Shown here in pieces: positions 24,590 through 33,594 of a stretch of 52,646 nucleotides of DNA. Source of the DNA: Pseudomonas sp. GM48 (GTDB lineage: Bacteria > Pseudomonadota > Gammaproteobacteria > Pseudomonadales > Pseudomonadaceae); the NCBI RefSeq assembly GCF_000282335.1, contig NZ_AKJM01000010.1, positions 1 to 52,646 on the forward strand. The letters are read 5' to 3'. The translations under genes and the position numbers were made by a program. A model generated the notes under the pieces. It did no database searches. It was not told the DNA's origin and saw only the letters and a list, made by a program, of their open reading frames with translations. Each line of letters begins with the position of its first letter. Position 1 is the stretch's first letter.

Positions 24590-26062
24590 TCAACCGTTTA
24601 TCAAAATCCCTCCTCTGAGCAGCGGTGAAGGGCAGCGCTGGAACCAGCGACTGGCCTGTTCATAGGCGTGCGCCAATTGCAGGACAGCGAAGTCGGCCTG
24701 GTGTCTGCCGATGATTTGCAGGCCCATGGGCAGACCGTTCTGGTTGAAGCCCACTTGCACGTTAGCCACCGGGCAACCGGACAAGGTGCCGGGAATCACT
24801 ACCTCCATCCAGCGGTGATAGGTGTCCATCGTCACGCCTTCGATGGCGGCGGGCCACGGTTGAGTCTTATCGAACGCAAACACCTGAGCGCTGGGCAACA
24901 ACATGTAGTCGTATTGTTCGAATAGCCTGGAGATCGCCCGATACCAGTCGCTGCGCGTCACCGAGGCGGCAAACACATCGGTGGCCGAGAGTTTCAGGCC
25001 GTTCTCCACTTCCCAGCAGGCTTCCGGTTTCAACAGTGCACGTTTTTGCGGGTCGGCATAAGTCGCGCCCAACGAGCCGGCAACCATCCAGTGACGCAAT
25101 GTCCGCCAACTGCTCCACAGCTTCTCTGGCGCGAATTCGGACTGTACGGGCTCGATATGGCAACCCAGGCTTTCGAAATCGCCAAAGGCCTTTTCGCACA
25201 ACGAGAGGATGCCTTTTTCCATCGGCAGGTAACCGTTGAAGTCGCCGAGCCAGCCCAAACGGCTGCCTTTGAAGTCCCGATCCAGCGGCGCCGCAAATGC
25301 GCTGCCGGACTCGGCGATCGACAGCGGCGCCCGTGCATCGGCTCCGGCCTGCACCGACAACAGCAATGCCGCATCGCGCACGCTGCGCGCCATGGGGCCT
25401 TCGTAGCCGAGTTGGTCAATAAACAGATCGGCACTGTCATCGAACGGCACGCGGCCCTGGGACGGACGAAAACCGAAGATGTTGTTGAAGGCGGCCGGGT
25501 TGCGCAGCGAGCCCATCATGTCGCTGCCATCGGCCACGGGCACCAGGTGCATGGCCAGCGCCGCCGCCGCGCCGCCGCTGCTGCCGCCAGCGGTTTTGCT
25601 CGGGTCATAGGCGCAGCCGGTCGCGCCAAACAACGGGTTATAGCTTTGCGAGCCGAGGCCGAATTCCGGCGTGTTGCTCTTGCCGATGATGATCGCGCCG
25701 GCGGCTTTGATCCGTTCGACCATGATGCCGTCGCGCTCGGGAATGAAGTCCTTGAACAGCGGCGAGCCGAAGGTGGTGCGGATGCCGCGGGTCAGGGACA
25801 GGTCCTTGATCGCGTGGGGCAAACCGTGCATCCAGCCGCGATACTCGCCACGGGCCAGTTCGGTGTCGCGCTGATCGGCCCGGGCCAGCAGGTCTTCCGG
25901 CGCTTGCAGGCTCACCAGCGCGTTGACCTGCGGGTTGAAGCGTTCGATATGGGCAAGATAAGTCTGCATCACTTCCCGGCAGGAAACCTGGCGCAGGCGG
26001 ATGCGTTCGGCGAGTTCATGGGCCTGCAACAGGACCAGTTCGCTGATGTTGTTAGAAGTCAT
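24590..26062 (-). CDS. Amidase-signature hydrolase
   Basis: This is a 490-residue amidase-signature enzyme. The Ser-cisSer-Lys triad is visible: Lys86 in HAIKDLSL, Ser161 in GGSSGG, and Ser185 in GSDMMGSLRNPA. It cleaves C-N bonds of a small amide; it is not GatA, because no gatB/gatC genes are beside it. It is the last gene of a unit with a polyamine-type ABC importer (binding protein 60 bases upstream), which suggests that it hydrolyses the imported amide or a derivative of it. The C-terminus ends 70 bases from tRNA-Met. The true substrate is unknown. Confidence 0.88.
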   Translation of the reverse strand: MTSNNISELVLLQAHELAERIRLRQVSCREVMQTYLAHIERFNPQVNALVSLQAPEDLLARADQRDTELARGEYRGWMHGLPHAIKDLSLTRGIRTTFGSPLFKDFIPERDGIMVERIKAAGAIIIGKSNTPEFGLGSQSYNPLFGATGCAYDPSKTAGGSSGGAAAALAMHLVPVADGSDMMGSLRNPAAFNNIFGFRPSQGRVPFDDSADLFIDQLGYEGPMARSVRDAALLLSVQAGADARAPLSIAESGSAFAAPLDRDFKGSRLGWLGDFNGYLPMEKGILSLCEKAFGDFESLGCHIEPVQSEFAPEKLWSSWRTLRHWMVAGSLGATYADPQKRALLKPEACWEVENGLKLSATDVFAASVTRSDWYRAISRLFEQYDYMLLPSAQVFAFDKTQPWPAAIEGVTMDTYHRWMEVVIPGTLSGCPVANVQVGFNQNGLPMGLQIIGRHQADFAVLQLAHAYEQASRWFQRCPSPLLRGGILING

Positions 26063-26122
26063 TGCAAGCGGCCTTTCAGACGGCTGGAAAAACGCCCCGT
26101 CATTGCGCCGGGGCGGCAGGGA

Positions 26123-27169
26123 TCAACGCATCAGGTTGGTCCAGAGACGGTCGGCCAGGCGGATCGCGCCTTCGCCGCAGGTCTTGCTGAACACCACCTG
26201 GGTGCCTTCGGGAATGTGCAGTTCCGGAGCATCTTTCAGTCCGGCGTCGAGGAACGGTTCCACACCTTTGATCGGGCTCTGGTGTTTGAGGAAGTTCTGG
26301 GTCATTGCGGCGTTTTCAGGCTGGCTGAGGAACGCGATGAAGGCCTTGGCGTTCGCCGGGTTCTTGCTGCCGGTCGGGATGACCATGTTGTCGACCCAGG
26401 CCAGCACGCCTTCTTTCGGGTACAGGTACTTCAGGCCCGGCTTCATCTCCCGGGCGCGCATCGACGAACCGCCCCAGAAGGTCGACATGTCGATTTCACC
26501 CGAGGCGAGGTTTTCGCGGATCGAGCCAGCCTTGGAACTGTAGGTTTTGACGAACGGTTTCTGCGCCTTGAGCAGGGTCAAAATCTGCTGCATCTGTTTC
26601 GGGTCTTCGCTGCACAAAGGAATGTTCAGGTACAGGCTGGCCATGTCCACCACGTCGCTGACCGAGTCGAACATGTTGATCCGCCCTTGCAGCTCGGCAG
26701 GCGGCTCGTAAAGCACTTTGTAGCTGTCGGCAGGGCCTTTGTAGCGCCCGGTGTCGAGCACCACGCTGGTGGTGCCCCAGATGAACGGCACGGAGTACGC
26801 GCCTTCCGGATCCCAGGTGGGTTTTTTCAGGTTGTCGACGACGCCGGCGTAGTAGGGCTCGTTGACCGGGTCGAAACGCTCCAGCAGTTTTTCCTTGATC
26901 AGGATCGGAATGAACTGGTGCGACGGGATCGCCACGTCGTAACCGGCACCGCCCTGTTTCAATTTGGCCAACAGGGTTTCATTGGAGTCGTAGGAGTCGA
27001 CGGTGACTTCGATGCCGGTCTGCTTCTGGAATTTGGCGAGAATTTCCGGCGAAAAGTAACCGCTCCAGCTCACCACGTTGAGTTTTTCCGCGGCCTGAAC
27101 GCTGCCGGCCATGGTCAGCGGCAAAGTCAGGAACAACGAAGTGCCGATGCTTTTAATCCACTTGCTCAT
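26123..27169 (-). CDS. ABC transporter periplasmic binding protein, PotD/PotF-like
   Basis: This is a 348-residue polyamine-type solute-binding protein with a Sec signal peptide (cut after GSVQA). The early segment VVSWSGYFSPEILAKFQKQTG and the GYDVAIPSHQF loop are typical of the PotD/PotF group, which captures putrescine, spermidine or related amines in the periplasm. It is encoded between the inner permease gene and the amidase gene. Specificity in this family depends on a few aromatic and acidic residues that I cannot assign by eye, so the ligand may be another cationic or amide compound. Confidence 0.88.
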   Translation of the reverse strand: MSKWIKSIGTSLFLTLPLTMAGSVQAAEKLNVVSWSGYFSPEILAKFQKQTGIEVTVDSYDSNETLLAKLKQGGAGYDVAIPSHQFIPILIKEKLLERFDPVNEPYYAGVVDNLKKPTWDPEGAYSVPFIWGTTSVVLDTGRYKGPADSYKVLYEPPAELQGRINMFDSVSDVVDMASLYLNIPLCSEDPKQMQQILTLLKAQKPFVKTYSSKAGSIRENLASGEIDMSTFWGGSSMRAREMKPGLKYLYPKEGVLAWVDNMVIPTGSKNPANAKAFIAFLSQPENAAMTQNFLKHQSPIKGVEPFLDAGLKDAPELHIPEGTQVVFSKTCGEGAIRLADRLWTNLMR

Positions 27170-27196
27170 GCTATTTCCCCACAGTACGTAGAAGGT

Positions 27197-28006
27197 TCAG
27201 GATTTCTTTTTGCCCAGCAGATAGGAAAGGGTCACGAACAGCACCGAGACGCCCAGGATCAGCGTTGAGACGGCGTTGACGTCGGGTGTCACGCCCATGC
27301 GCAACAGGCCGAAGATGAAGATCGGCAAGGTCGTGGTGCCGGCCTGGGAGACCATCATCGAGATCACGAAGTTATCCAGCGAGACGATGAAGGCCAGCAT
27401 CAGCCCGGAGAAAATCCCCGGCATCAGCAGCGGCAACGTGACCTTGCGAAAGGTCCGCCACGGGCCGGCATACAGGTCGGCCGAGGCTTGTTCCAGGGAC
27501 AGGTCCATGTCGTTCAGGCGTGCCCGTATCGGCAGAAAGGCAAACGGAATACAGAACACCGTGTGCGCAATGATCAGGTTGCCGTAGCCCAGGGACAGAC
27601 CGATGGTGGAGAACAGCGCGAGGGTGGCGACGCCGACCACGATTTCCGGCAGCACCAGGGGCAACATGATTGCGCCCATGGACAGTTGCAGGCCCTTGAA
27701 CTTCGCACCCCGTGAAGTGCCGAGGGCGGCGAGGGTGGCGATGGCCGTGGCGACCATGCTGGCGCAGACGGCGATCAACAGGCTGTTGCCGGCCGCCTGG
27801 CGCAGGGCCTGGTTGGCGAACGCCGCGCGATACCAGTCGAGGCTGAACCCGGTCCACACCGTGGCCGACTGGTTGGCGTTGAACGAGAACACCACCAGCA
27901 CCACGATCGGCGCGTAGAGGTACAGGTAGAACAGGAAGCTGAAGCCGCCGAAGCCCGGGAAGTCCTGCACACCCAGCGTATTGCGTTTGAACAGGCCGAT
28001 CATCAC
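27197..28006 (-). CDS. ABC transporter permease, PotC/PotI-like
   Basis: This is a 269-residue inner-membrane permease with six hydrophobic segments. The cytoplasmic EAA loop, which docks on the ATPase, reads EQASADLYAGPWRTFRKVTLPLLMPG. It overlaps the upstream permease gene by four bases. Together with that gene, it forms the heterodimeric channel of a polyamine-type importer. Confidence 0.9.
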   Translation of the reverse strand: MMIGLFKRNTLGVQDFPGFGGFSFLFYLYLYAPIVVLVVFSFNANQSATVWTGFSLDWYRAAFANQALRQAAGNSLLIAVCASMVATAIATLAALGTSRGAKFKGLQLSMGAIMLPLVLPEIVVGVATLALFSTIGLSLGYGNLIIAHTVFCIPFAFLPIRARLNDMDLSLEQASADLYAGPWRTFRKVTLPLLMPGIFSGLMLAFIVSLDNFVISMMVSQAGTTTLPIFIFGLLRMGVTPDVNAVSTLILGVSVLFVTLSYLLGKKKS

Positions 28007-28923
28007 GCACCTCCTTTGGCGATGCGCTGGCGTTCGGCACGCAGGGCATAGACCGTCAGTACCAACATCACCGCCGCCATCAACACCAGCGACAGCGCTG
28101 CGCCGAATGGCCAGTTACGCGCATCGCTGAACTGCCGGAAGATCAGGTTGCCGAGCATCATTCGCGTCCCGCCGCCGAGCAGTTCCGGGGCGATCATCGC
28201 GCCCAGGCAAGGCACGAACGTGAGGATGGCGCCGGCAAGAATTCCCGGTTTGGCAATCGGCAACACCACTTTGCGCAGGGTGCGCACACGGCCGGCGTAG
28301 AGGTCCTGAGCGGCTTCGAGCAGGCGGATGTCCATTTTTTCCAGGGTGGCGTAGATCGGCAGCACGACGAAGGGCGCGTAGGTGTAGACCAGCCCCAGCA
28401 GCACCGCGCCGTCGGTGTAGAGCAGTTGCAATGGCTGGTCGATGACCCCGAGGCCCATCAGGCTGTTATTGATCACCCCGGTGTTACGCAGCAGCAGAAT
28501 CCAGGCGTAGGTGCGAATCAGCAGGTTGGCCCAGAACGGCACGGTGATCAGGAAAATCAGCAAGCCACGGCGATGGGCCGGTTGCATGGCCAGCCACACA
28601 GCCACCGGAAAACCGATCAACAGGGTGATGAGCGTGGTCAGCCCGGCGATGCCGATGGAGCGCAAGGCGATGATCAGATAGGAGTCGGCGAAGGCCAGGC
28701 TGTCGTCCAGTTGCCGTTCGAACAGCAGCGAGGTGTAGGCATCGCTGCTGAACACTTTGTTCACCCCGCCGTAGGGGTTGGCCTCCATCAGCGAGTAACC
28801 AATGACGATCAGGATCGGCACGATCAGAAACAGGCCGATGGCGATCAGCGCCGGGCTGACACCGAGAAAACTCTGGAAGGCCCGCCGACGTTCCAGCGTG
28901 TTGGCAATCGGTAAAGCGTGCAT
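28003..28923 (-). CDS. ABC transporter permease, PotB/PotH-like
   Basis: This is a 306-residue permease with six hydrophobic segments and the EAA loop LLEAAQDLYAGRVRTLRKVVLPIAKPG. The N-terminal extension and first helix (SFLGVSPALIAIGLFLIVP) are typical of the PotB/PotH partner. The start lies 15 bases after the ATPase gene and its end overlaps the second permease gene, so it is translationally linked. Confidence 0.9.
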   Translation of the reverse strand: MHALPIANTLERRRAFQSFLGVSPALIAIGLFLIVPILIVIGYSLMEANPYGGVNKVFSSDAYTSLLFERQLDDSLAFADSYLIIALRSIGIAGLTTLITLLIGFPVAVWLAMQPAHRRGLLIFLITVPFWANLLIRTYAWILLLRNTGVINNSLMGLGVIDQPLQLLYTDGAVLLGLVYTYAPFVVLPIYATLEKMDIRLLEAAQDLYAGRVRTLRKVVLPIAKPGILAGAILTFVPCLGAMIAPELLGGGTRMMLGNLIFRQFSDARNWPFGAALSLVLMAAVMLVLTVYALRAERQRIAKGGA

Positions 28924-28938
28924 GGCAATTCCTCGTGC

Positions 28939-30057
28939 TCAATCGTGCAGGACGCTGGCGCTACCCCGGTCGAACAACAGACCGGCCTGGCTGCCGACGG
29001 CGAAGCGCTTGCTTTGGTCGACGCAGTTAGGCGTGCGCACGGTGAGGCGCGAGCCGTCGCTCAGGCTGACCTGGTATTGCAGGTCGGTGCCGAGGTAGAT
29101 CTGCGCTTCGATCCGGCACGGCAAAGCGTTTTCAGCGGTGGCTGGCACCAGATGCAAACGTTCGGGGCGCACGGACAATGCGACGCTGGCACCGACTCGC
29201 ACATCGCTGCATGGCTGCGCAGGCAGCGGATGACCGGCGGGGCCGGCGAACCAGGCCAGGCCGTCTTCGATGCGGGTGACCGTACCTTCGATGAAGTTGG
29301 TTTCGCCGATGAAGTCCGCGACAAAGCGATTGCGCGGGCGTTCGTAGATGTCTTCCGGACGACCGACCTGTTGCACTTCGCCTTCGGACAATACGGCGAT
29401 GCGGTCGGACATGGTCAGCGCTTCTTCTTGGTCGTGGGTGACAAAAATGAAGGTGATCCCGGTTCGCGCCTGGATGGTTTTCAGTTCTTCACGCATGGCC
29501 TGGCGCAACTTGAGGTCCAGCGCCGAGAGCGGTTCGTCGAGCAGCAAGACTTTGGGATGCGGCGCCAGTGCGCGAGCGAGGGCGACGCGCTGTTGCTGGC
29601 CGCCGGAGAGTTGCGCCGGCTTGCGGTTGGCGAAGCGTTCCATCTGTACCAGGGCGAGCATCTCGCGCACCCGTTCGGCCATTTGCGTTTTGTTCAGGAC
29701 TTTGCCCATCGGGTGGGATTCAAGACCGAAGGCCAGGTTCTCGGCGATGGTCATGTGCGGGAACAACGCGTAATGCTGGAACACGGTGTTGACCGGGCGC
29801 TGGAAGGGCGGGCGGTCGGCGATGTTTTCGCCGTAGAGCAGAATCTCGCCTTCGGTGGGAAACTCGAACCCGGCGATCATCCGCAAGAGCGTGGTCTTGC
29901 CGCAGCCCGAAGGACCGAGAAGGGTGAAGAATTCGTTGTCGCGAATATCCAGGTCGATGCTTTTCAGTGCCACCGGACCGGTGCGTGGATCACCGTAGAC
30001 TTTACGCACTGAGCGGATGGACACCGCCAGTGTTTGCAGCGAATGCAGGGCATTCAT
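28939..30057 (-). CDS. ABC transporter ATP-binding protein, PotA/PotG-like
   Basis: This is a 372-residue ATPase and the first gene of the five-gene transport/amidase operon. Walker A is GPSGCGKTTL, the signature LSGGQQQRVALARAL, and Walker B VLLLDEPLSALD, followed by the H-loop VTHDQEEALT. The C-terminal 120 residues form a TOBE-type domain. It powers uptake through the two permeases encoded next. The 225-base gap to the divergent LysR gene holds a triple half-site likely to be its operator. Confidence 0.92.
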   Translation of the reverse strand: MNALHSLQTLAVSIRSVRKVYGDPRTGPVALKSIDLDIRDNEFFTLLGPSGCGKTTLLRMIAGFEFPTEGEILLYGENIADRPPFQRPVNTVFQHYALFPHMTIAENLAFGLESHPMGKVLNKTQMAERVREMLALVQMERFANRKPAQLSGGQQQRVALARALAPHPKVLLLDEPLSALDLKLRQAMREELKTIQARTGITFIFVTHDQEEALTMSDRIAVLSEGEVQQVGRPEDIYERPRNRFVADFIGETNFIEGTVTRIEDGLAWFAGPAGHPLPAQPCSDVRVGASVALSVRPERLHLVPATAENALPCRIEAQIYLGTDLQYQVSLSDGSRLTVRTPNCVDQSKRFAVGSQAGLLFDRGSASVLHD

Positions 30058-30230
30058 GCGTTACCTCCGATTCCCCCATCGTCCGCGAGTGCTGTAAACA
30101 GCCGGGCCGTCGGACCATGGATATTATTTTTCTGGGCAGGATCGAGATGCGTTCGGGTGTTGTAACCAGCTGTTTTTTTGTTCTGCTGTGGATCGATTAT
30201 CAGCGAGGGGTTGCGGGGGCGAAACTTCAA

Positions 30231-30264
30231 TTTTAACATAGGGGCTGTTAAAAAATTTAACAGC
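30231..30264. promoter_or_regulatory. Triple half-site operator candidate for the LysR regulator
   Basis: Three TTTAACA-type half-sites occur in alternating orientation. TTTTAACA (30231-30238) and TGTTAAAA (30246-30253) form one dyad; GCTGTTAAA (30244-30252) and TTTAACAGC (30256-30264) form a second, with perfect nine-base arms. They lie 19 bases before the LysR start, in the divergent region with the transporter operon. Confidence 0.6.
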
Positions 30265-30282
30265 AAAAGGCGCCCGGAAACC

Positions 30283-31188
30283 ATGCCTGACCACCGTTTG
30301 CCGCCGCTCAACGCGGTGCGTGCCTTTGATGCCGCGGCCCGGTTGGGCAGCTATGTCGAAGCCTCCAAAGCCCTGCACGTGACCCAACCAGCCATCGGCC
30401 GCCATGTGAAGTTGCTGGAAGACTGGCTGGGAATCCAGCTGTTCGAACGTACGTCTCGCGGGGTCAACCTGACAGTGGCGGGGGAGAAGTACCACCGCAA
30501 GATCGCCGCGGCCTTGCAACTGATCATCGAGGCCGGAAAAGAGGCGCAGCCCAAACACGCCGAGCGCTGGCTGCGCATCATGGTGGTGCCGGGGTTCGCC
30601 AAGCGCTGGCTGATGCCGCGCATCGAGGCCATGCGTCATTTGCGACCGGGTTTGAAGTTCGCCATCGAACCCAATTCAACCTTCACCGAAGTGGATGGCA
30701 AAAGCGCTGATCTGGGCATTGTCTACGGGGTGGATGGCCAATATGCCCACTCCCGCACCAGCCTGATTTGTCCTCGGGTGTTTCCGATCTGTTCCCCCGA
30801 ATATCTGGCCGGCGTCGCGCCCATCGGCAGCCCCGCGGACCTGGTGCAACACAACCTGATTCACGTCGATGACGGCGAGTGGTGGAACCTGTGGTTCGCC
30901 GCCAATGACCTCGACATCCACCTCAATTCGGACATGCTCTACGTCAACAATGACCACGCATTATCGGTGGCCGAGAGTGGGCAGGGCATTGCGCTGGCCA
31001 ACGAAGTGCTGGTGCGCGAAGAACTCAATAGCGGCAAGCTGGTGCGGGTGGTGGACGCGCAAGTGAAGCTGGAAAGCTATCGGGTGCTGACGCCGTCCGC
31101 CGAGCTCTCGGCGGACGTGGCGTGGTTTATCGACTGGCTCAAGACCGAGCTAGAGCAGGACTTCCCGGAAGCGGTCATCCACACCTGA
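30283..31188 (+). CDS. LysR-family regulator, GcvA-like
   Basis: This is a 301-residue LysR regulator. The N-terminal winged helix-turn-helix is RAFDAAARLGSYVEASKAL then VTQPAIGRHVKLLE, followed by the linker helix and a two-lobed effector domain. Wording such as LPPLNAVRAFDAAARLGS is typical of the GcvA/AmpR-type subgroup. I start at the ATG at 30283; an upstream in-frame ATG at 30178 would put an atypical leader on the helix-turn-helix and run through the operator palindromes. It is divergent from the ABC transporter/amidase operon, which it probably controls in response to the imported compound. Confidence 0.9.
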   Translation: MPDHRLPPLNAVRAFDAAARLGSYVEASKALHVTQPAIGRHVKLLEDWLGIQLFERTSRGVNLTVAGEKYHRKIAAALQLIIEAGKEAQPKHAERWLRIMVVPGFAKRWLMPRIEAMRHLRPGLKFAIEPNSTFTEVDGKSADLGIVYGVDGQYAHSRTSLICPRVFPICSPEYLAGVAPIGSPADLVQHNLIHVDDGEWWNLWFAANDLDIHLNSDMLYVNNDHALSVAESGQGIALANEVLVREELNSGKLVRVVDAQVKLESYRVLTPSAELSADVAWFIDWLKTELEQDFPEAVIHT

Positions 31189-31203
31189 GAAGCACTGCCG
31201 GAC

Positions 31204-33261
31204 TCAACTCAAACGGAAGCGCCCGGTGTTGTCGCTGAGGGCCTTGCTGCCGTGGCTCAAGGTGTCCGCTGCCTGGTTCACCGCACGGGCACCTTCGAGC
31301 AGACGCAGCGCCGCTTGATCGACCTGCTGGATATTGCCGCTGACCTCGTCGGCGGTACTGGCCTGTTCCTCCACCGCCGTGGCGATTTGCGCCAGGGTAT
31401 CGGTGACACTCTGCACCGCATTGGCGATTTCCCCGAGTCGTTCACCGAGGCCGGTGACCGCTTGTGCATCGGATTCTGCCTGACTGCACGCGGCTTCCAT
31501 CAGGCCGACGGCCTCATTCACGGTGTTTCGGAGGCTGTCGACCGTGCCGGCAATCTGCGCGGTCGACGATTGCGTGCGCTGCGACAGGCTGCGCACTTCA
31601 TCGGCCACCACCGCGAAGCCGCGCCCTTGCTCACCGGCCCGGGCGGCCTCGATGGCGGCATTGAGTGCCAGCAGGTTGGTCTGCTCGGCGACGCCGCGAA
31701 TGGTGTCGACCACCAGTTGAATCTGCTGTCCCTGCTCGCTGACCCGGCCCAGTGCCGCCGCTGTCTCGTTCAGGCGTTGATTGAGTTGCTGGATGCTCGC
31801 GGTGGTGCGCTGGCTGTCACGGCTGCTGTCGGCGGCAATGCGCCGGGTGTGCTGGGCGCTGCCGGACGCCTGTTCGCAACTGTGGGCCACCCCTTGTGAG
31901 GTGGCGGCCAATTGCGTCGCTGCCGCGGCAATCTGGCTGATCTGCAACTGCTGGGCTTCGACTTCGCCCAAGGCGTCACTGGAGTGATGGTTGAGGGTTT
32001 GCACCGCGTTGCTCAATTGCAGGGTTTCGTGATCCACCCCTTGCAGGCTGGTGCGCAGTTGCACCACGGCGACGTTCAGCGCGATGCTGATCAGCGCCAG
32101 TTCGTCCCGCCCCTGAACCGGCACTTGCACACTCAGATTGCCGTCGCGCAAGGCTTCGGCCAGTACCGTGATGCCGCTGGCACTACGGCGAATCGAAGCC
32201 TGCAAACAGATGAACAGATACAGCGCGGCCAGCAACAGGCAACCCAACACGGCGGCGACCACGATGAACTGGCGGATCGCCGAGCCGTGGTAGTAGTCCA
32301 GGCGTTGATCCAGCGATACCAGCGACTGTTGGCGCAGTGAGGCGAGGTCGGAGAGCAGGGCATCGAGACTGCGCTCGAAGTCATCCGGCTTGAGGTTGAT
32401 GCTGCCACCGAACACGCCGTCATCCAGCACCTTCAGGCCGGCGTCCAGGTGCTTGAGGCTGTCATGGTATTGCCCGGCCCAGGTTTGCAGGGCGCTGGGC
32501 AAGCGCGCTTCGAGCAAGCCCGCGGTTTTCACAAGCTGTTCTCGCGCATCGCCGATGCGGCTGCGCAAGTCGCGCAGTTGCAGGCGGCTTTGCAGGGTGA
32601 ACTGCCCGGACACCACCGAAGCCTGGCCCACTGCGGCCAGGCGACCGACCCGTTCGATCAGGTCTGGCGCGTGTTGGGTGGAAATCTGCGTCAGCAAATA
32701 AGTCTCCAGCCACGGCGCCAGCGTCAGGCGATTGTCCATGGCGATTTGCTCGCGCAAGGCTTGCAGGGCACTCAAGGCGTTGGTGAAGCGATCGTAGCCA
32801 TCCGGCCACCAGCCGACACTGCTCAGGCTTTTTGAGTCGAGGCCATCGAGAGCGGCTTGCAGGGCCTGGTAACGCGTCAGGCTTTCGCCCTCGGCGCCTT
32901 CTTTTTGCAGGGCATTGCCCAGCTCGGACGTGGCCTGGCTGATGGCGGGTTGAACCGCATCGAAGGCGGCCATCGCAGCGAGAGTGGCTGGTGTCGGCTG
33001 GCGATTGGTTTCTGTCGCGCGCCACCGGGCGGCGCGATCACGCTGGGCGGCGAGCAGGTCATCCAGCGCATCAAGAGCCAGCAGTTGCCGCACCCCGGCA
33101 CGTTCGCCGGAGATCAGGCTGAGTTTGTCGCGATAGTCCTGGCCGATCATCCACAGGCTGCCAGCCAGCGGCAGGATAAACAGCAAAAACAACAGCTGGA
33201 ATTTGCGTGCAAAACCGAAACGCCCCAGCAGTCCGATCCCCGGTGATAAAAAAGCCTGCAT
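31204..33261 (-). CDS. Membrane methyl-accepting chemotaxis protein
   Basis: This is a 685-residue chemoreceptor. A first membrane helix (about residues 21-39) is followed by a large, mostly helical periplasmic sensor of about 290 residues. A second helix (331-354), a HAMP region, and a signalling domain with [20 protein letters not shown] follow. The sensor resembles long helical bundles of the NIT/PilJ kind (LLAAQRDRAARW near its start), but I cannot name its ligand. The ATG at 33261 is chosen because GAGGAG lies nine bases upstream; the longer reading frame to 33450 has no ribosome site and no membrane-protein-like N-terminus. It converges on the LysR gene with a 15-base gap. Confidence 0.87.
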   Translation of the reverse strand: MQAFLSPGIGLLGRFGFARKFQLLFLLFILPLAGSLWMIGQDYRDKLSLISGERAGVRQLLALDALDDLLAAQRDRAARWRATETNRQPTPATLAAMAAFDAVQPAISQATSELGNALQKEGAEGESLTRYQALQAALDGLDSKSLSSVGWWPDGYDRFTNALSALQALREQIAMDNRLTLAPWLETYLLTQISTQHAPDLIERVGRLAAVGQASVVSGQFTLQSRLQLRDLRSRIGDAREQLVKTAGLLEARLPSALQTWAGQYHDSLKHLDAGLKVLDDGVFGGSINLKPDDFERSLDALLSDLASLRQQSLVSLDQRLDYYHGSAIRQFIVVAAVLGCLLLAALYLFICLQASIRRSASGITVLAEALRDGNLSVQVPVQGRDELALISIALNVAVVQLRTSLQGVDHETLQLSNAVQTLNHHSSDALGEVEAQQLQISQIAAAATQLAATSQGVAHSCEQASGSAQHTRRIAADSSRDSQRTTASIQQLNQRLNETAAALGRVSEQGQQIQLVVDTIRGVAEQTNLLALNAAIEAARAGEQGRGFAVVADEVRSLSQRTQSSTAQIAGTVDSLRNTVNEAVGLMEAACSQAESDAQAVTGLGERLGEIANAVQSVTDTLAQIATAVEEQASTADEVSGNIQQVDQAALRLLEGARAVNQAADTLSHGSKALSDNTGRFRLS

Positions 33262-33594
33262 GCCCCATGACTCCTCTGGACACCACGCACCATTGGCGTG
33301 CGTCGAAGGTTGTTGCACCCCCGACTCGTGCCCTCTAAAAAGGCCTCGAAAGTTCACCCTTGTCTGCTCTGTAGGCCGACTCTGTGGTGAAACTTCCCAT
33401 TCTCGGTCCCCTTTGTAAGGGGGCCGCGTTGAAGCGGATAAGCAAGGCAAGATTCAGACCATGGCTTTGCGCTATCACTTTTCCCCGATGGAAATCGAGT
33501 TCGTTAGCTGGCTAAGGGGATGGCGCTGTCGCACCGAAAAATGGCACATTGACGCACCAGCCCGTTTGCACCCACCTGTTTTACGGAAAACCCC
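33262..33594. other. Divergent intergenic region without a recognisable gene
   Basis: These 333 bases separate the divergent chemoreceptor and Fsr-type genes. They contain two small hairpins, ACGCAC-N7-GTGCGT (33285-33303) and CCCCTT-TGT-AAGGGG (33408-33422). I see no convincing promoter, small gene or RNA; a sigma-54-like TGGCAC at 33542 has the wrong spacing. Confidence 0.5.

Noticed and set aside
24590..26062. GatA subunit of Glu-tRNA amidotransferase
   Set aside because: There are no gatB or gatC genes nearby and the gene is part of an ABC-importer operon.
25046..27268. 740-codon plus-strand open frame opposite the amidase and binding-protein genes
   Set aside because: It spans two genes and their gap on the opposite strand, has no family motif, and is explained by codon bias of the real genes.
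33542..33555. Sigma-54-like TGGCAC motif upstream of the Fsr-type gene
   Set aside because: The distance from GG to the next GC is 11 bases instead of 12, and the TT before GC is missing.
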